Position numbers and translations under genes: made by a program
Shown: positions 25,315 through 35,933 of the stretch, in pieces
Layout: every line of letters starts with the position of its first letter
Numbering within the stretch: position 1 is the first letter of the stretch
Assembly: GCF_034355335.1 (NCBI RefSeq)
Contig: NZ_CP136422.1
Coordinates: 5,430,501 to 5,494,500 of the forward strand
Direction of reading: 5' to 3'
DNA from: Blautia coccoides
Lineage (GTDB): Bacteria > Bacillota > Clostridia > Lachnospirales > Lachnospiraceae
DNA length: 64,000 nt
Notes under the pieces: model-generated
What the model saw: the letters and a program-made list of their open reading frames with translations, nothing else
Told to the model about the DNA's origin: nothing
Databases searched by the model: none

Positions 25315-26542
25315 AGGCGTTCACCGGTGGAGTCAGGACACACTCCGAAAGCTTTTTCAGATCCGTCTTCAGGTAGATGCCTGTTACATCTGTATCGGAA
25401 TGGCCCATGATCGAAGTAATAACGGGGAGTGGTGTTTCCATCTCCAGAAGCATGGAACCTGCACAGTGACGCAGGGAGTGGAATCCCGAATGACGGTCCT
25501 TATCCCTGCGGATGCCTGCTTTGCGCATATGGAAGATAATCCGGTTTTCCAGATGATCGTTATCCGAAAGCGGGTCAAAAGGCGGCATATGCTTTACAAA
25601 AACCACATCCGTATCATAATACTTCGGACGTCCGTTTTTAATATAATCAATGACCGCCCAGCCTACTGCATCCGGTATAGGGAGGGAAAGCGGCTTATGT
25701 GTTTTATGCTGGATAATGGAGAGTTTTTTATTGCTCCAGTCGAAGTTGCCAAACCGGAGATTTTTGATATCGCTGACCCTCAGCCCAAGAATACATGCCA
25801 GCAGGATCATGGCGTAATCTCTTTTCCCGATCGGACTGGAACGGTCAACTGCATGCAGCAACTCCTGCAGTTCCTCTGTTGTCCAGACAGATGGTATCTT
25901 TGACTTTTTGGATACCGTTGGCATATGTATCTCTGAAGCCAGGTCTGCGGAAACCATTCCAGTTCCCTGGAGATAGCGGAGGAAGTGGCGTATCGCACAG
26001 ACATTCTGCTCCACTGTTTTAAAACTGTATCCAGCTAATGTCCTGAGATATCCATTGCAGGTATCCAGACAGACAGCACTGACTGATCGTATTCCTTTTT
26101 GTGAAAGGTAATCCATAAATACCATAGAGATTGACGTATAATGACCGATCGTGCTTTTCGAGAGCCCTGAATTTAAAAGCGCATTGCAATAGCCAGTATG
26201 AATACCAGCGTAATACGGATTCAGCCGGATCGGATTTTTCGAGGCATAGTATCTCCGGGTCAGTACCTGGTGGAGACGGTAATCTTCCAGCATATGTACG
26301 ACTCTCAGGATCTGTACCCGCTGCTGTGAAAGGGTTCCGTCATTATATCTGGTCTGGAATCCATACTGTTTTTCCAGATAAGCCAGCCCCCGTTCCATAT
26401 CGAAGACTTCATCTCCGTATTCTGTCAGCAGAAACGATTGGATCTTCTTCCATTCACGTTCATAAAACTGGACGGTAACTGGATTATAGTGGTTGTCTAA
26501 CAAAAGATTTTTTAATCCGTCCGTGATCTCTTGTATTGTCAT
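25307..26542 (-). CDS. RIT tyrosine recombinase A
   Basis: 411 aa, first gene of the trio. Catalytic Arg in GLRVSDIKN, Lys in QHKTHKPL, HxxR in FHSLRHCAG, His in IMGHSDTDV and Tyr in TGIYLKTD. The extra N-terminal region (about 120 residues with LTRRYYASKN) is characteristic of the largest RIT subunit. Good ribosome binding site (AGGAGAAGCAGCC upstream). It lies 226 bases inside the right end. No frame breaks are seen, so the trio looks functional. Confidence 0.85.
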   Translation of the reverse strand: MTIQEITDGLKNLLLDNHYNPVTVQFYEREWKKIQSFLLTEYGDEVFDMERGLAYLEKQYGFQTRYNDGTLSQQRVQILRVVHMLEDYRLHQVLTRRYYASKNPIRLNPYYAGIHTGYCNALLNSGLSKSTIGHYTSISMVFMDYLSQKGIRSVSAVCLDTCNGYLRTLAGYSFKTVEQNVCAIRHFLRYLQGTGMVSADLASEIHMPTVSKKSKIPSVWTTEELQELLHAVDRSSPIGKRDYAMILLACILGLRVSDIKNLRFGNFDWSNKKLSIIQHKTHKPLSLPIPDAVGWAVIDYIKNGRPKYYDTDVVFVKHMPPFDPLSDNDHLENRIIFHMRKAGIRRDKDRHSGFHSLRHCAGSMLLEMETPLPVITSIMGHSDTDVTGIYLKTDLKKLSECVLTPPVNAYG

Positions 26543-26652
26543 GGCTGCTTCTCCTTCCTGTTAGTTGATAGGTAGAGCATAGCAAAAAAGCCAATCGATT
26601 ATCAGTCTTATAGTGAACGGATTTATCCTGCATACTAAAAGGTTGAAAGCAG

Positions 26653-26768
26653 TATTATGCGGAGTGATTTATACGAAAATGCCGGAAACAGTGCATTTAT
26701 GCTGGCCGACTCAGCATAATGAAAGTGTCCGCATAAGGTTCGTTATGTGGATCTCCACATAACGAACC
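26653..26768. repeat. RIT right end: inverted boxes, terminal repeat and junction palindrome
   Basis: Contains ATTATGCGGAGTG (26653-26665) and GACTCAGCATAAT (26708-26720), 42 bases apart, the terminal repeat complement CGCATAAGGTTCG (26730-26742), and a perfect 14-bp inverted repeat around 4 bases (26737-26768) that spans the junction with the intron. The outermost six bases are shared with the host reverse transcriptase gene. Confidence 0.75.
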
Positions 26769-27461
26769 CTGTGGGCTGCCGAGGTCTGTCAGAAATAATC
26801 TTCCGGTCTCAACGTACCCACTCTTTAACCATTTACGCAGAATATCTCTGTCCATTGGGATATGGTTCAGTATCCATTCGTGACTGATATTATCAAAACA
26901 GCCTTTAATATCTCCTTCCAGCACCCATTTAGGGGATTTTGCTTTATTCAGACAGGTAAAACACTGTTCGATTGCATCCTGGACACATCTCTTTGCTCTA
27001 AAGCCATAGGAGTTAGGGTCAGCAGTGACTTCCGCAATCGGTTCCAGTGCAAATTTGTACAATGTCTGCATCGCTCTATCCTTCATACATGGGATACTGA
27101 GCGGCCTCATTTTTCCGTTCTTTTTCGGGATATATACCCTCTTTAACGGTAATGGTTTGTAGCCTCTTCGTTTTAAACTGAGAATTGCTTCATATTTCAG
27201 TTTGGGAGTAGACCATAAGATTTTGTCTACACCTGCTGTCTTTTTGCCTTTATTACTCGTTACTCTTTTTACAGCTAAAGCACGTCCGTAGAAAGAATGT
27301 GTAAGCAGCCATTGCAAAGACTTTACTTTGCCGGTTCTGCCCTGTTGATGAGCCTTTACGATACGCATTTGCAGTTTTTTAACGTATGCATTCGCTTTGT
27401 TCCAGTCGATGCTGCCCCATGCCTTTGCAACGTCAGAAGTCGCACACATTTTCATGTTCAT
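26697..27461 (-). pseudogene. Group II intron reverse transcriptase/maturase, N-terminal part
   Basis: Starts MNMKMCATSD after GAAAGGAG. It carries the RT0-RT3 region: GKVKSLQWLLTHSF, VTSNKGKKTAGVDKI, IPKKNGKMRPLSIP and LEGDIKGCFDNISHEWIL (catalytic Asp of RT motif 3). The reverse transcriptase match stops at GSPQGS; the last 22 codons (to 26697) are RIT end sequence read in frame. The C-terminal half lies 3.5 kb away at 22276-23247. Alone it is inactive. Confidence 0.85.
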
Positions 27462-28060
27462 TTGCCTTACTCCTTTCAAAAATTCTATAAACTCTCTCGT
27501 AATTAAGCACCATGCGGAATTCTGCTCCCCTTTCGGGTGGGGCAAATTTTGAACCCCTATCCATCCTCATTATAAGGTCGGCATTCGCTTCCTCCGCAAT
27601 CCTTTACCCGCATTCCCAACGGCTTCCCTTACGGTCCACTTGCCTTTGCAGGCGAGAATACGGGCTTGACACGTTCCACTTAATCAACAATCATTGATAG
27701 TTTAGGTTCCACCTCTACTCCGGCAGTCTTATGTCCGCGTATTCCTATCGTGGAGAGGAATATCCAACTGCACACCTTTTGGTTCAAGCCTGTCAGCTAC
27801 TTTGGCTTGTTCAGCCTTAACGAAGCTTACGGTGATTCAGTTAATTAACCATGCTATCAGAAAGCCTGCACCCTAACCGCCTTGTAGCTGGCAGTTTTGC
27901 TTCTCCCTCACGGGATTAGCTCCAAATAGGGTTCCGTTTATATCCGCTTCCGAACAATTCCATTACTGGCAAAGCCGGGGATATTGGCTTCATCCAACGG
28001 AATGGATGGTTTGGTCGGGGTTACCGCCAAACAGTTAAATTAAGCGACTTCGTGTCGCAC
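27462..28060 (-). ncRNA. Group II intron 5' structured region (domains I-III)
   Basis: Starts with the consensus GTGCG at the 5' splice site (28060) and carries no convincing gene. Its GC-rich self-complementary stretches are as expected for domain I. Exact helices were not folded here. Confidence 0.7.
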
Positions 28061-31000
28061 CCACATGTAACTGTCGAAGGTTGCTTCCGTCACATACCGA
28101 TAGATATGCACTTTTTTGTTCCTATTGCCCTGACGGATGATACGCCCTTCCCTTTGTTCCAGGTCAGAAGGCTTCCAGCCTACATCCAGATGATGCAGGG
28201 CAATCAGACGGTCCTGCACGTTGGTACCGGCACCCATTTTAGCGGTAGAGCCCAGTAAAAAACGAACCTGTCCGGATTTTACTTTACTGAACAGCTCCGT
28301 TTTCTTCACTTCCGTATTGGCATCATGGATAAAAGCAATCTCTGCTTCCGGTACTCCTTTTGCCATAAGTTTCATTTTTAAATCGTCATAAACATTGAAT
28401 GTCCCATCCCCTTTCGGTGTGCTGAGGTCGCAAAAAATGAGCTGGGCTGACCGTTTTGATGCGGTCTCTTTCCAGATAGCAAAGCTCTTTTCCACACAGG
28501 CACAGATTTTACTATCCTCATCATCCGGAAGCAATGGATTAACAAGACGCTGATCCAGTGCCAGCTTCCTTCCATCATTGGTCACTTTCAGCATATTGTC
28601 AACTGAGGAATCCACACCTCCGTCCCGTATCACCTCTGCACGTTCTCCAAGGCTCTCCACGATCTCTTTCTGATGTTCAGATGGTTTTAACACCACCGTT
28701 TCATATTCCGCTTCCGGCACCGGAAGTTCCAGCTGGTCTGCCGTCTTAATGTCAGCAATCTCTTTGAACATGCTCATCAGTTCCGGGATATTGTAAAACC
28801 TGGCAAATCTGGATTTTGCCCGGTATCCGGTACCTTCCGGAGCCAGTTCGATACTGGTCACAACCTCACCAAAGGTGGAAGCCCAGGAATCAAAATGTCC
28901 CAGTCCCATCCGGTTCAGTTTGCCATACTGCAGGTAACGCTGCATGGTATAAAGTTCCGTCATGCTGTTGCTGACCGGTGTGCCTGTAGCGAATGTAATA
29001 CCTTTCCCGCCGGTGATCTCATCCAGATACTGGCATTTGTTGAACATATCTGCCGATTTCTGTGCTTCATTCTGGGCAATGCCTGCCACATTCCTCATTT
29101 TTGTGTAAAGGAATGCATTTTTGTAATAATGGGCTTCATCCACATACAGACGGTCTATCCCCAGTTCTTCAAACGTTACCACATCATCCTTTTTCTCTTT
29201 GTTCTCCAGCTTTTCCAGACGCCTCCTGAGACTCTTTTTGGTCTTTTCCAGCTGTTTTACCGTAAAACGGCTGCCATCAGTTTCCAGCTTTGCCTGCTGA
29301 ATTCCGGCTTCCAGTTCTTCAATCTGCTCTTCGATGATCTTTTTCTGGCGTTCTTCCGATAAGGGGATCCTCTCAAACTGGGAATGCCCGATGATCACTG
29401 CATCATAGCTGCCCATTGCGATTCTGGCACAGAACTTTTTACGGTTTGCCGGTTCAAAATCTTTTTTCGTTGCCACCAGGATATTGGCTCCCGGATAGAG
29501 CTGTAGAAATTCAGCGCCCCATTGCTCCGTAAGGTGGTTGGGAACTACAAAAAGGCTTTTCTGGGCAATGCCAAGACGTTTGCTCTCCATAGCAGCGGCT
29601 ACCATCTCATAGGTCTTTCCGCTTCCCACTACATGGGCAAGCAGGACATTATCCCCATAAAGCTGATGGGCAACGGCATTTTTCTGGTGCGGACGAAGCT
29701 CTATTTCCGGATTCATTCCCGGAAAGGTCAGATGGCTGCCATCGTATTCCCTGGGACGGATGGAATTGAAACGTTCATTATAAATCCGGCACAGTTTTTC
29801 CCTCCGTTCCTGGTCCCTGAAGATCCAGTCCTTAAATGCTTCCTTGATTGCATCCTGTTTCTGGGTTGCCAGCATCGTTTCTTTTTTATTCAACACACGG
29901 ATTTCATTTCCCTCTGCATCCAGCTTTGTGTCATAGATCCGTACATCTTTTAAATTCAGGGTTTCTTCCAGAATCTTATAGGCATTGATCCTGCTGGTAC
30001 CATACGTTGCTGTGGTCAGCACATTCCGGTCACTGTCCGCATTTTTACCGCTGATATTCCATGCACCGCTGGCTTCCGAATACCGGATATCAATTACCCT
30101 TCCGACCAGATAACCCGGGGTATCAAATAGTTCTTCCATAAAATCCCGGTATATTTCCGGGGCGATCCATGTGGCACCGATCCGGACTTCAATCTCTGAT
30201 GCATCCAGGTCTACCGGCTGCACCTGCTTAAGGGCATTTACATTGCTGGTAAATTCCGGGTGGTTTTCTGCAAAGATTTTTGCCGTTTTCAGTTTCTCCC
30301 GGACATTACCGGATAGATATTCATCCGCAGTCTCCCACTGTCCATTGACCGGATCCCGAAAGATTACTCCTGTCAGTTCTTCTGCAACTTTCTCTTCCGT
30401 CTTACCTGTCAGCCCTGCCATATAAGGAAGATCAACCCTTGCTTTTTCATTCAGGGAAATCGTCAGGGCTTCCGCCGCAGTTTCAACACTGGTCACAGCC
30501 ACTGCTTTCTTAATCGTCCGCTTGGTAAACATATCCGCTTTCCGTTTCAATGTACCATCTTCATTAAGATCCTCCAACGAACAAAGCAGACAATAAGAAG
30601 AGTCATCGGAGAATGCCCGTTTGTTTGCATTGCTTCCGATGACCCCATATTTTTCCGTATAAGCGTCATAGACCTGATTCAGTTTGACCTGAAGCTCCTG
30701 TATCGCCTCATCCGTTGCATTTTCTTCCATCTGCAGGGCGATCAAGTCCCGGACTACCTCACGGATCTCTACCATACCCTTTACACGTTCCGCCGTAGCT
30801 GCCGGCAGCTTCACCGGATTCATCAGGGAATTTACCCGGTAATAGATATGGTCATCCACCACAGTAAAACTGTAGTTACGGACAGCCGGATCCGCAGGAA
30901 TGCTTTCCATGATCTCATCCAGTTCTGTTTCTGCCGTTACTGCCGGAACCATCGTTCCATGGATTTTTGCTGCGGCATCTTCCAGCTGTTCCGCCAGGTC

Positions 31001-33925
31001 TGCCCCTTCCAGCGGAAGACAGGCAGTCTCCATGCCATATGGTCCGGACACCTCTGCCATCGTTCCAAGTACCATTTCCGGGTGGGTAATAAAATACTGG
31101 TTTATGGTAATCCCATTATTATCCTCTCCCAGATTAACCCATTCCGGCTCTTCCATGGAAATGCTCTCCCTTTTCTGGAAGAACAGGATGTCTGCACTGA
31201 CTTCGGTTCCCGCATTCGCCTTAAAAGCATTGTTCGGAAGACGGATCGCCCCTAGAAGCTCTGCCCGCTCTGCAAGATACTTCCTGACCTCCGGCGATGC
31301 TTTATCCATGGTTCCTTTGGTTGTGATCAGGGCAGCCACACCACGCGGCCGTAACTGGTCAATGGTCTTTGCAAGGAAATAATCATGGACCATAAAATGA
31401 TACTTGTCATACTGGCGGTCATTCACTTTATAGGAACCAAAAGGGACATTTCCGATTGCCACATCAAAAAAATCATTGGGATAATCGGTCTTTTCAAATC
31501 CTTTGATCTGGATATCAGCGTTCGGATAAAGCAGTTTTGCGATCCTGCCGCTGATGCTGTCCAGTTCCACTCCATAAAGCTGGGACTGCTGTAACTTGTC
31601 CGGAAGCATTCCAAAAAAGTTTCCTACACCCATGGATGGTTCCAGGATGTTGCCCTTTTCAAATCCCAGATTCTGAAGCACCTGATACATGCTCTCGATG
31701 ATAACAGGCTGTGTATAATGGGCATTCAACGTGGATTCCCTTGCCGCCGCATATTCATCTTTTGTAAGCAGATCTTTCAGTTCCTGATACTCCTCACTCC
31801 AGGAGGCTTTGCTTTCATCAAAGGCATCCGGCAATCCTCCCCAGCCAACATAGTTTGACAGAATTTCCTGCTCCTCTGGTGATGCATAACGGTTCTCTCT
31901 TTCACATTTTTTCAGAACCTGGATCGCCATCACATTGGCTCTGAATTTTTCTTTTGCTGTTCCGTAGCCCAGCTGGTCATCCGTGATATGAAAATTGACT
32001 GCTGGTATCTCAACAGATAATGCACGTTCCTTTTCCCCATACTCATTCCAGACACGTTCCGATATTTGACGGAAATAAACGGATTCATTTTCCATGATAC
32101 TGTAGCTGACTTCCCGGAGTTCTTCCAGATTCGCTGCATTTTCAATATCCTCATGATACTGAAAATAAAGGGCTTCCCGTTCCAGTACCATCTCCAGCCG
32201 TTCCAGTTCCGGTTCGGACATCCGCTCCCAAATATCATCTTTTTCCGTATGGATAGTAAACCCTTCCCCGTCATCGTGATATTCCACCGTATAATGCAGG
32301 ATATCCTGCTCCCCACGGATCTCACAGGTAAAGTCATACTCCGTCGTCCTGCTCACAGAAGAATACTGGCGGTTTACCAATACCAGGTTCTGCACATCTT
32401 CTGCCCTTAATGGCAGCCCGCTTTCTTCCGGCTTATCTTCCACATTTTCTTCCGCATGAACTTCCGCAACTTTCTCAACCTCTTCCGGAACTTCCTTTGT
32501 TCCCAGTGACTTCTTTACCTCTTCCATATCAGCAAGCCGCTGGGCTTCCTGCCGTTCTTCATATTTTTCCAGCTCTTCCGGTGACAAAAAATCCTCCATC
32601 CGGATCAGCTGCCTCGTCCTTGAAGCTGCCTGTTTCCACTTGACCAGTGTTGTCAGGCTTGGGTTGGATATCTGTCCTTTGCTCAAACGGATCCCTTTTG
32701 CGTCATGCCACTCATCGGAAAGGTCGCTTCCCTGGATGCCCGGTGTGCATCCTCCGTCTCCGTACTCATGTTTTAAGAAGTCGGCTGCTTCTTTTTCATC
32801 GTGGTGTTCCAGGAAAAATTCATAGATACGGTTCCTTCCGCCAGCTACATTTCCACCCCTCCGTAAAACAGAGTCAATCTCATCCTGCGTAATAAAAGCT
32901 GTTTCCGGCGGTGTTACGGTTTCTTCCTGCCGACTCCAATCAAGCGACCTTCCAAGGTCATAGACCCTCTGCTTGTATATTGGATTATTCCGGATCTGGT
33001 ACCTCATATAGTTTTCCGGATGACGTTCCATATCCCGTTCCAGTTCCACAAGCATCTGGTAATACTCCCTTGTCTGTTCCGGATCATCCAGACCTGCACG
33101 GAACCTTTCGGTCGTTTCTGTATGGCTGTATATTCCCCTGATAGCCCCGGTATCCCGGAAATGAAGGGCCAGCTGGCTGGAAAGCTCATCACATTCCACT
33201 TTAATGGAATTTTGCATAATCACGTTGGAAACATAAGTCCCCGCATCATACATATCCTGAATGCGGTTTGCCGCTTCTTCCCAGGTAAGCATACGGTCAT
33301 AATTGTGTCTTGCGGATTCCCCACGTCGGAAACGCATACCGTCCCCGTCATACCAGACGCTGAATTTCTGTCCGGAAAACTCAAACCCTTTCCCGCCGGT
33401 ACCATATTCCTGGATGAGAAAACTTCTCAGTTTCTCATGGTCAATTCCTTCCACAAGTTTTGCAGTGATATGGAATAATGTATTCTTCCGTCCGCTTCCG
33501 GTACGAAGCACATCATCCACGATCTCATCCGAAACAAAAAAAGCGGCTGGCTGTGTGAGTGCAGCTGCCGCTTTCCTGATCTCTCCAAACTGTTCTTCCT
33601 CTGTGGGGAACAGGCTTAATTGTATATAATCTCCTGAACCACCATCTCCTCTGCCTGTGCCCGGATCCGGTTCATGTGACGGGTCCATGCCATGCTGTCG
33701 GCTGATTTCTCCGGTGCCGGGTCTTTCTCCAGAAGCTGCATGGTCAGGTCTTCCACTTTCTGTCTGGCTTCGCTGTCCACTTCCATCAGATGTCTGTCCA
33801 GCCTGTTCTGCAGTGCCAGTATGCTGAATCTGGCTTTCTTGTGGTTCCTCAGATATTCCTTCCGCATCATCCCGTATTTCCCGATGGTTCCCCTGGTCTC
33901 CTCCAGTTTGATATCCGGGATCAGA
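28061..33925 (-). pseudogene. LtrC-like methylase/SF2 helicase, middle part
   Basis: 1955 codons with no start codon of its own, in frame with the 5' part (43683-44603) and 3' exon. After a disordered linker ([13 protein letters not shown] motif) it carries an N6-methylase-like domain: [11 protein letters not shown], motif [14 protein letters not shown], motif IV replaced by AIGNVPFG. An SF2 helicase follows with Walker [35 protein letters not shown], and a C-terminal lobe [16 protein letters not shown] with [12 protein letters not shown]. This family (LtrC/YtxH-like, DUF1738-associated) occurs in Firmicutes ICEs beside topoisomerase III and relaxase. It may process transferred DNA or protect it from host restriction. 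A potential internal restart could still make a partial protein. Confidence 0.8.
33616..33925 (-). pseudogene. TnpV-family gene, 3' part, overlapping LtrC-like gene in another frame
   Basis: Reads (Y)[18 protein letters not shown] and then [20 protein letters not shown]...VVQEIIYN to TAA at 33616. It is homologous in layout to TnpV of Tn4451-type elements (LIPDL..., IG..G, YLK.H..., RA.AEE...E.IY). It lies in a different frame of the same strand inside the disordered linker of the LtrC-like protein. The first 12 codons are in 43683-43717; joined, it is 115 codons (114 aa plus stop) without frameshift. The nested serine-recombinase element cut both genes at one point. Confidence 0.75.
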
Positions 33926-33934
33926 TAATCCCCG
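33926..33934. repeat. 9-bp direct repeat, left junction of nested element
   Basis: TAATCCCCG here and at 43683-43691. One copy belongs to the original LtrC/TnpV coding sequence, the other is the repeat created or carried by the insertion. Which copy is original cannot be told from this alone. Confidence 0.65.
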
Positions 33935-34003
33935 CTTTACTTTACTTAAGGATAATCCTTCGGGGAACCGCCATAAATGGCACATTCCCCATAGTTTCCG
34001 TAT

Positions 34004-35608
34004 CTAATCAATCTTTCCGACAAAACGGTAATAAATCTCAATGTCCCACACCTTTTTGCCATTCTCGTCTTTCCTCCACTGATGGACGACGATTTTCTCA
34101 ATCAGTTCATTCAAAAGAGGAGCGGTAAGCTCGTCAATGGCACTGTATTTCTGGATTAAGTCCACCCACCGTTTTGCGTCGTCCGTTTCCGCTTTGGCAT
34201 CCTCAAGCCTTGCGGATACGGTCTTTATCGTTTCATCAAGCTGTTGCTGCTCCGTGCGGTATTTGACGGAGAGCATGGAATAGTTTTCTTCGTCAAGAAG
34301 CCCTTTTACCCTGTCCTCGTACATCTTCGCAAAGAGGTTGTTCAGTTCCTGCCTGCGTTTCTGCGCCTTTTTCAGTTCTTTTTCGTCACGGGCATTCTCT
34401 GTCCTCCGCTGTTTCTTGCTGCTCTGCAACAGCCGTTCCAGAATGGCGTCCTCATTCTCCTTTACCGCCATCAGCCAGTATTGTAACCGTCCGAGGACAA
34501 AAGCATAGAGCAGGTTGTAGGTGATGAAATGCAGGGAACACGCTTCTTTCCCATGTGCGGAATACTGCGTGCAGCGGTAATACCTCGACTTGTTCTTTGT
34601 GTTTGCCGCCGACAGGCTCCACCCGCACTCGCCGCATTTGAGCAGCCCTGCGAATATCTGCGGCTCATCGTCCTTTCTGCTGCGTTTGCGGGAATTGATA
34701 TGCCCCTGCACTAAATCCCATGTTTCACGGTCAACTAATGGCTCATGGGTGTTCTCAATCCGCATCCAGTCCTCTTTCGGTCGCCTGACGTTCTTCTTTG
34801 ACTTGTAGGAGAGTTTCTGTATCTGGTAATGTACGGTGTTGCCAAGATAGATTTCATTCTGAAGGATTTTGCTTACGGTAACGATGTTCCAGAGGTATTT
34901 CTTCCCCTCTGGCTGACCTTCAAAAATGTTCGCCTTGTAGCCGTTTTTCTGCGACGCCCACCATGCGGGTATCGGGACTTTCTCGGCGGCAAGGGTGCGG
35001 CAGATTTTGTTCGCCCCGTATCCGTGCGCCGCAAGCGCGAAAATCTTCTCCACAATCCACTTCGTTTCCTCGTCAACGACGAGCCTGTTTTTCTCGGCAG
35101 GGTTAATTTTATAGCCGATTGGCACGACAGGGGCGATGTATTCCCCATTTTTAAACTTGGCTTTCATCGCATTTTTTACCTTGCGGCTCGTTTCCTTTGC
35201 CTGCCATTCGTTGACGATGTTCTTGAATGGGGCGATGTCGTTGTCCTCCCTTATCGTGTCAACGCCGTCATGGATTGCGATGTACCTTACGCCCTTACTT
35301 GGGAAATAAAGCTCCGTATACTGCCCTGTGAGGATATAGTTCCTGCCAAGCCTTGACAAATCCTTTGTGACAACGCAATTGATTTTCCCATCCTCTATGT
35401 CCTCAATCATTCGTTTGAAGCTCGGTCGCTCGAAATTCGTACCAGAAAATCCGTCGTCCACATACTCGTCTACGACTAAAAATCCCTGCTCATTTGCGTA
35501 ATCCCTAAGGATTTGTTTCTGTGTGGAAATGCTTGCGCTTTCCCCTTCCAATTCATCATCACGGCTTAAACGCATATATAACGCTGTATTGTATTGCTGC
35601 TGTTTCAC
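34004..35608 (-). CDS. Large serine recombinase of nested element
   Basis: 534 aa from GTG at 35608, chosen because AGGAGG lies nine bases before. N-terminal catalytic domain: YMRLSRDDELEGESASISTQ with catalytic Ser in ASIS-type RLSRDDE...SASI (Ser of the SIS stretch) and DGFSGTNFERPSFKRMIED and KDLSRLGRNY. Recombinase domain: VPIGYKINPAEKNRLVVDEE and GYGANKICRTLAAE. Zinc-ribbon domain: LLKCGECGWSLSAANT...YYRC. A coiled coil follows near residues 400-470. This TnpX/TndX-type enzyme excises and integrates the element. It is the leftmost gene of the element, adjacent to the junction. Confidence 0.9.
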   Translation of the reverse strand: MKQQQYNTALYMRLSRDDELEGESASISTQKQILRDYANEQGFLVVDEYVDDGFSGTNFERPSFKRMIEDIEDGKINCVVTKDLSRLGRNYILTGQYTELYFPSKGVRYIAIHDGVDTIREDNDIAPFKNIVNEWQAKETSRKVKNAMKAKFKNGEYIAPVVPIGYKINPAEKNRLVVDEETKWIVEKIFALAAHGYGANKICRTLAAEKVPIPAWWASQKNGYKANIFEGQPEGKKYLWNIVTVSKILQNEIYLGNTVHYQIQKLSYKSKKNVRRPKEDWMRIENTHEPLVDRETWDLVQGHINSRKRSRKDDEPQIFAGLLKCGECGWSLSAANTKNKSRYYRCTQYSAHGKEACSLHFITYNLLYAFVLGRLQYWLMAVKENEDAILERLLQSSKKQRRTENARDEKELKKAQKRRQELNNLFAKMYEDRVKGLLDEENYSMLSVKYRTEQQQLDETIKTVSARLEDAKAETDDAKRWVDLIQKYSAIDELTAPLLNELIEKIVVHQWRKDENGKKVWDIEIYYRFVGKID

Positions 35609-35713
35609 TTGTTTTAACCTCCTGTCTTTGGAAACAGCCCGCCACAATACACTGCTTGCATGAATCTATTATAGCATGGGGCAGGCTGTTTTTCCATCAT
35701 CATCGGCATTTAT

Positions 35714-35926
35714 TTATGCAGATTTTTTTCTCTCATGCCGCATGACTTTCTCTACAAGCCTTTCCACGGTCTGCTTTTTATCGCTGAAATGCTCTTTAAA
35801 ACAGATAATTTCTTTGCCGCAGACAAAGAATGCCTGACCGTCTTTTTCTATGAAACAGCCCTGCGGTATGCCCTTCTCCTTTGGCTTTATGCCTGTCTGT
35901 ATCATCCTGTCAAACAATTTGACCAT
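35714..35926 (-). CDS. Small protein between MobV and recombinase
   Basis: 70 aa, basic at the C-terminus (VEKVMRHERKKSA). No recognised domain. It begins 7 bases after the MobV gene ends and is likely translated with it. It may be a relaxosome helper or a recombinase regulator; neither is shown. Confidence 0.6.
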   Translation of the reverse strand: MVKLFDRMIQTGIKPKEKGIPQGCFIEKDGQAFFVCGKEIICFKEHFSDKKQTVERLVEKVMRHERKKSA

Positions 35927-35933
35927 TCAATCC

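Larger units (their letters stand above)
23248..26768 (-). mobile_element. RIT element (recombinase in trio) inside the intron's RT gene
   Basis: About 3.5 kb holding three overlapping tyrosine recombinase genes and nothing else, bounded by inverted ends: CGAACCTTATGCG at 23248-23260 and its complement at 26730-26742. It interrupts the reverse transcriptase between the codons of PQGS and AISP; a GGTTCG copy lies at both junctions. Subterminal ATTATGC(N)GAGTC motifs occur as opposed pairs at both ends. This matches the published RIT architecture of three recombinases in a row between inverted repeats. Confidence 0.85.
22195..28060 (-). mobile_element. Group II intron inserted in LtrC-like gene (itself interrupted)
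   Basis: On the minus strand the intron starts with GTGCG at 28060, right after ATGTGG of the exon, and ends with ..CTACTCGAC at 22195. Domain V is at 22236-22269 and the bulged-A domain VI region follows (AGAGGGGAAGG, ACCTACTCGAC). The 5' untranslated structured part (domains I-III) fills 27462-28060, where no gene is expected. The reverse transcriptase/maturase gene lies in domain IV but is split by the RIT element. Length without the RIT is about 2.35 kb, normal for a bacterial group II intron. Confidence 0.85.

Noticed and set aside
22195..28060. One large complex transposon instead of intron plus RIT
   Set aside because: The GTGCG and AC ends, domain V and the continuous RT frame after removing the recombinase trio show two separate elements.
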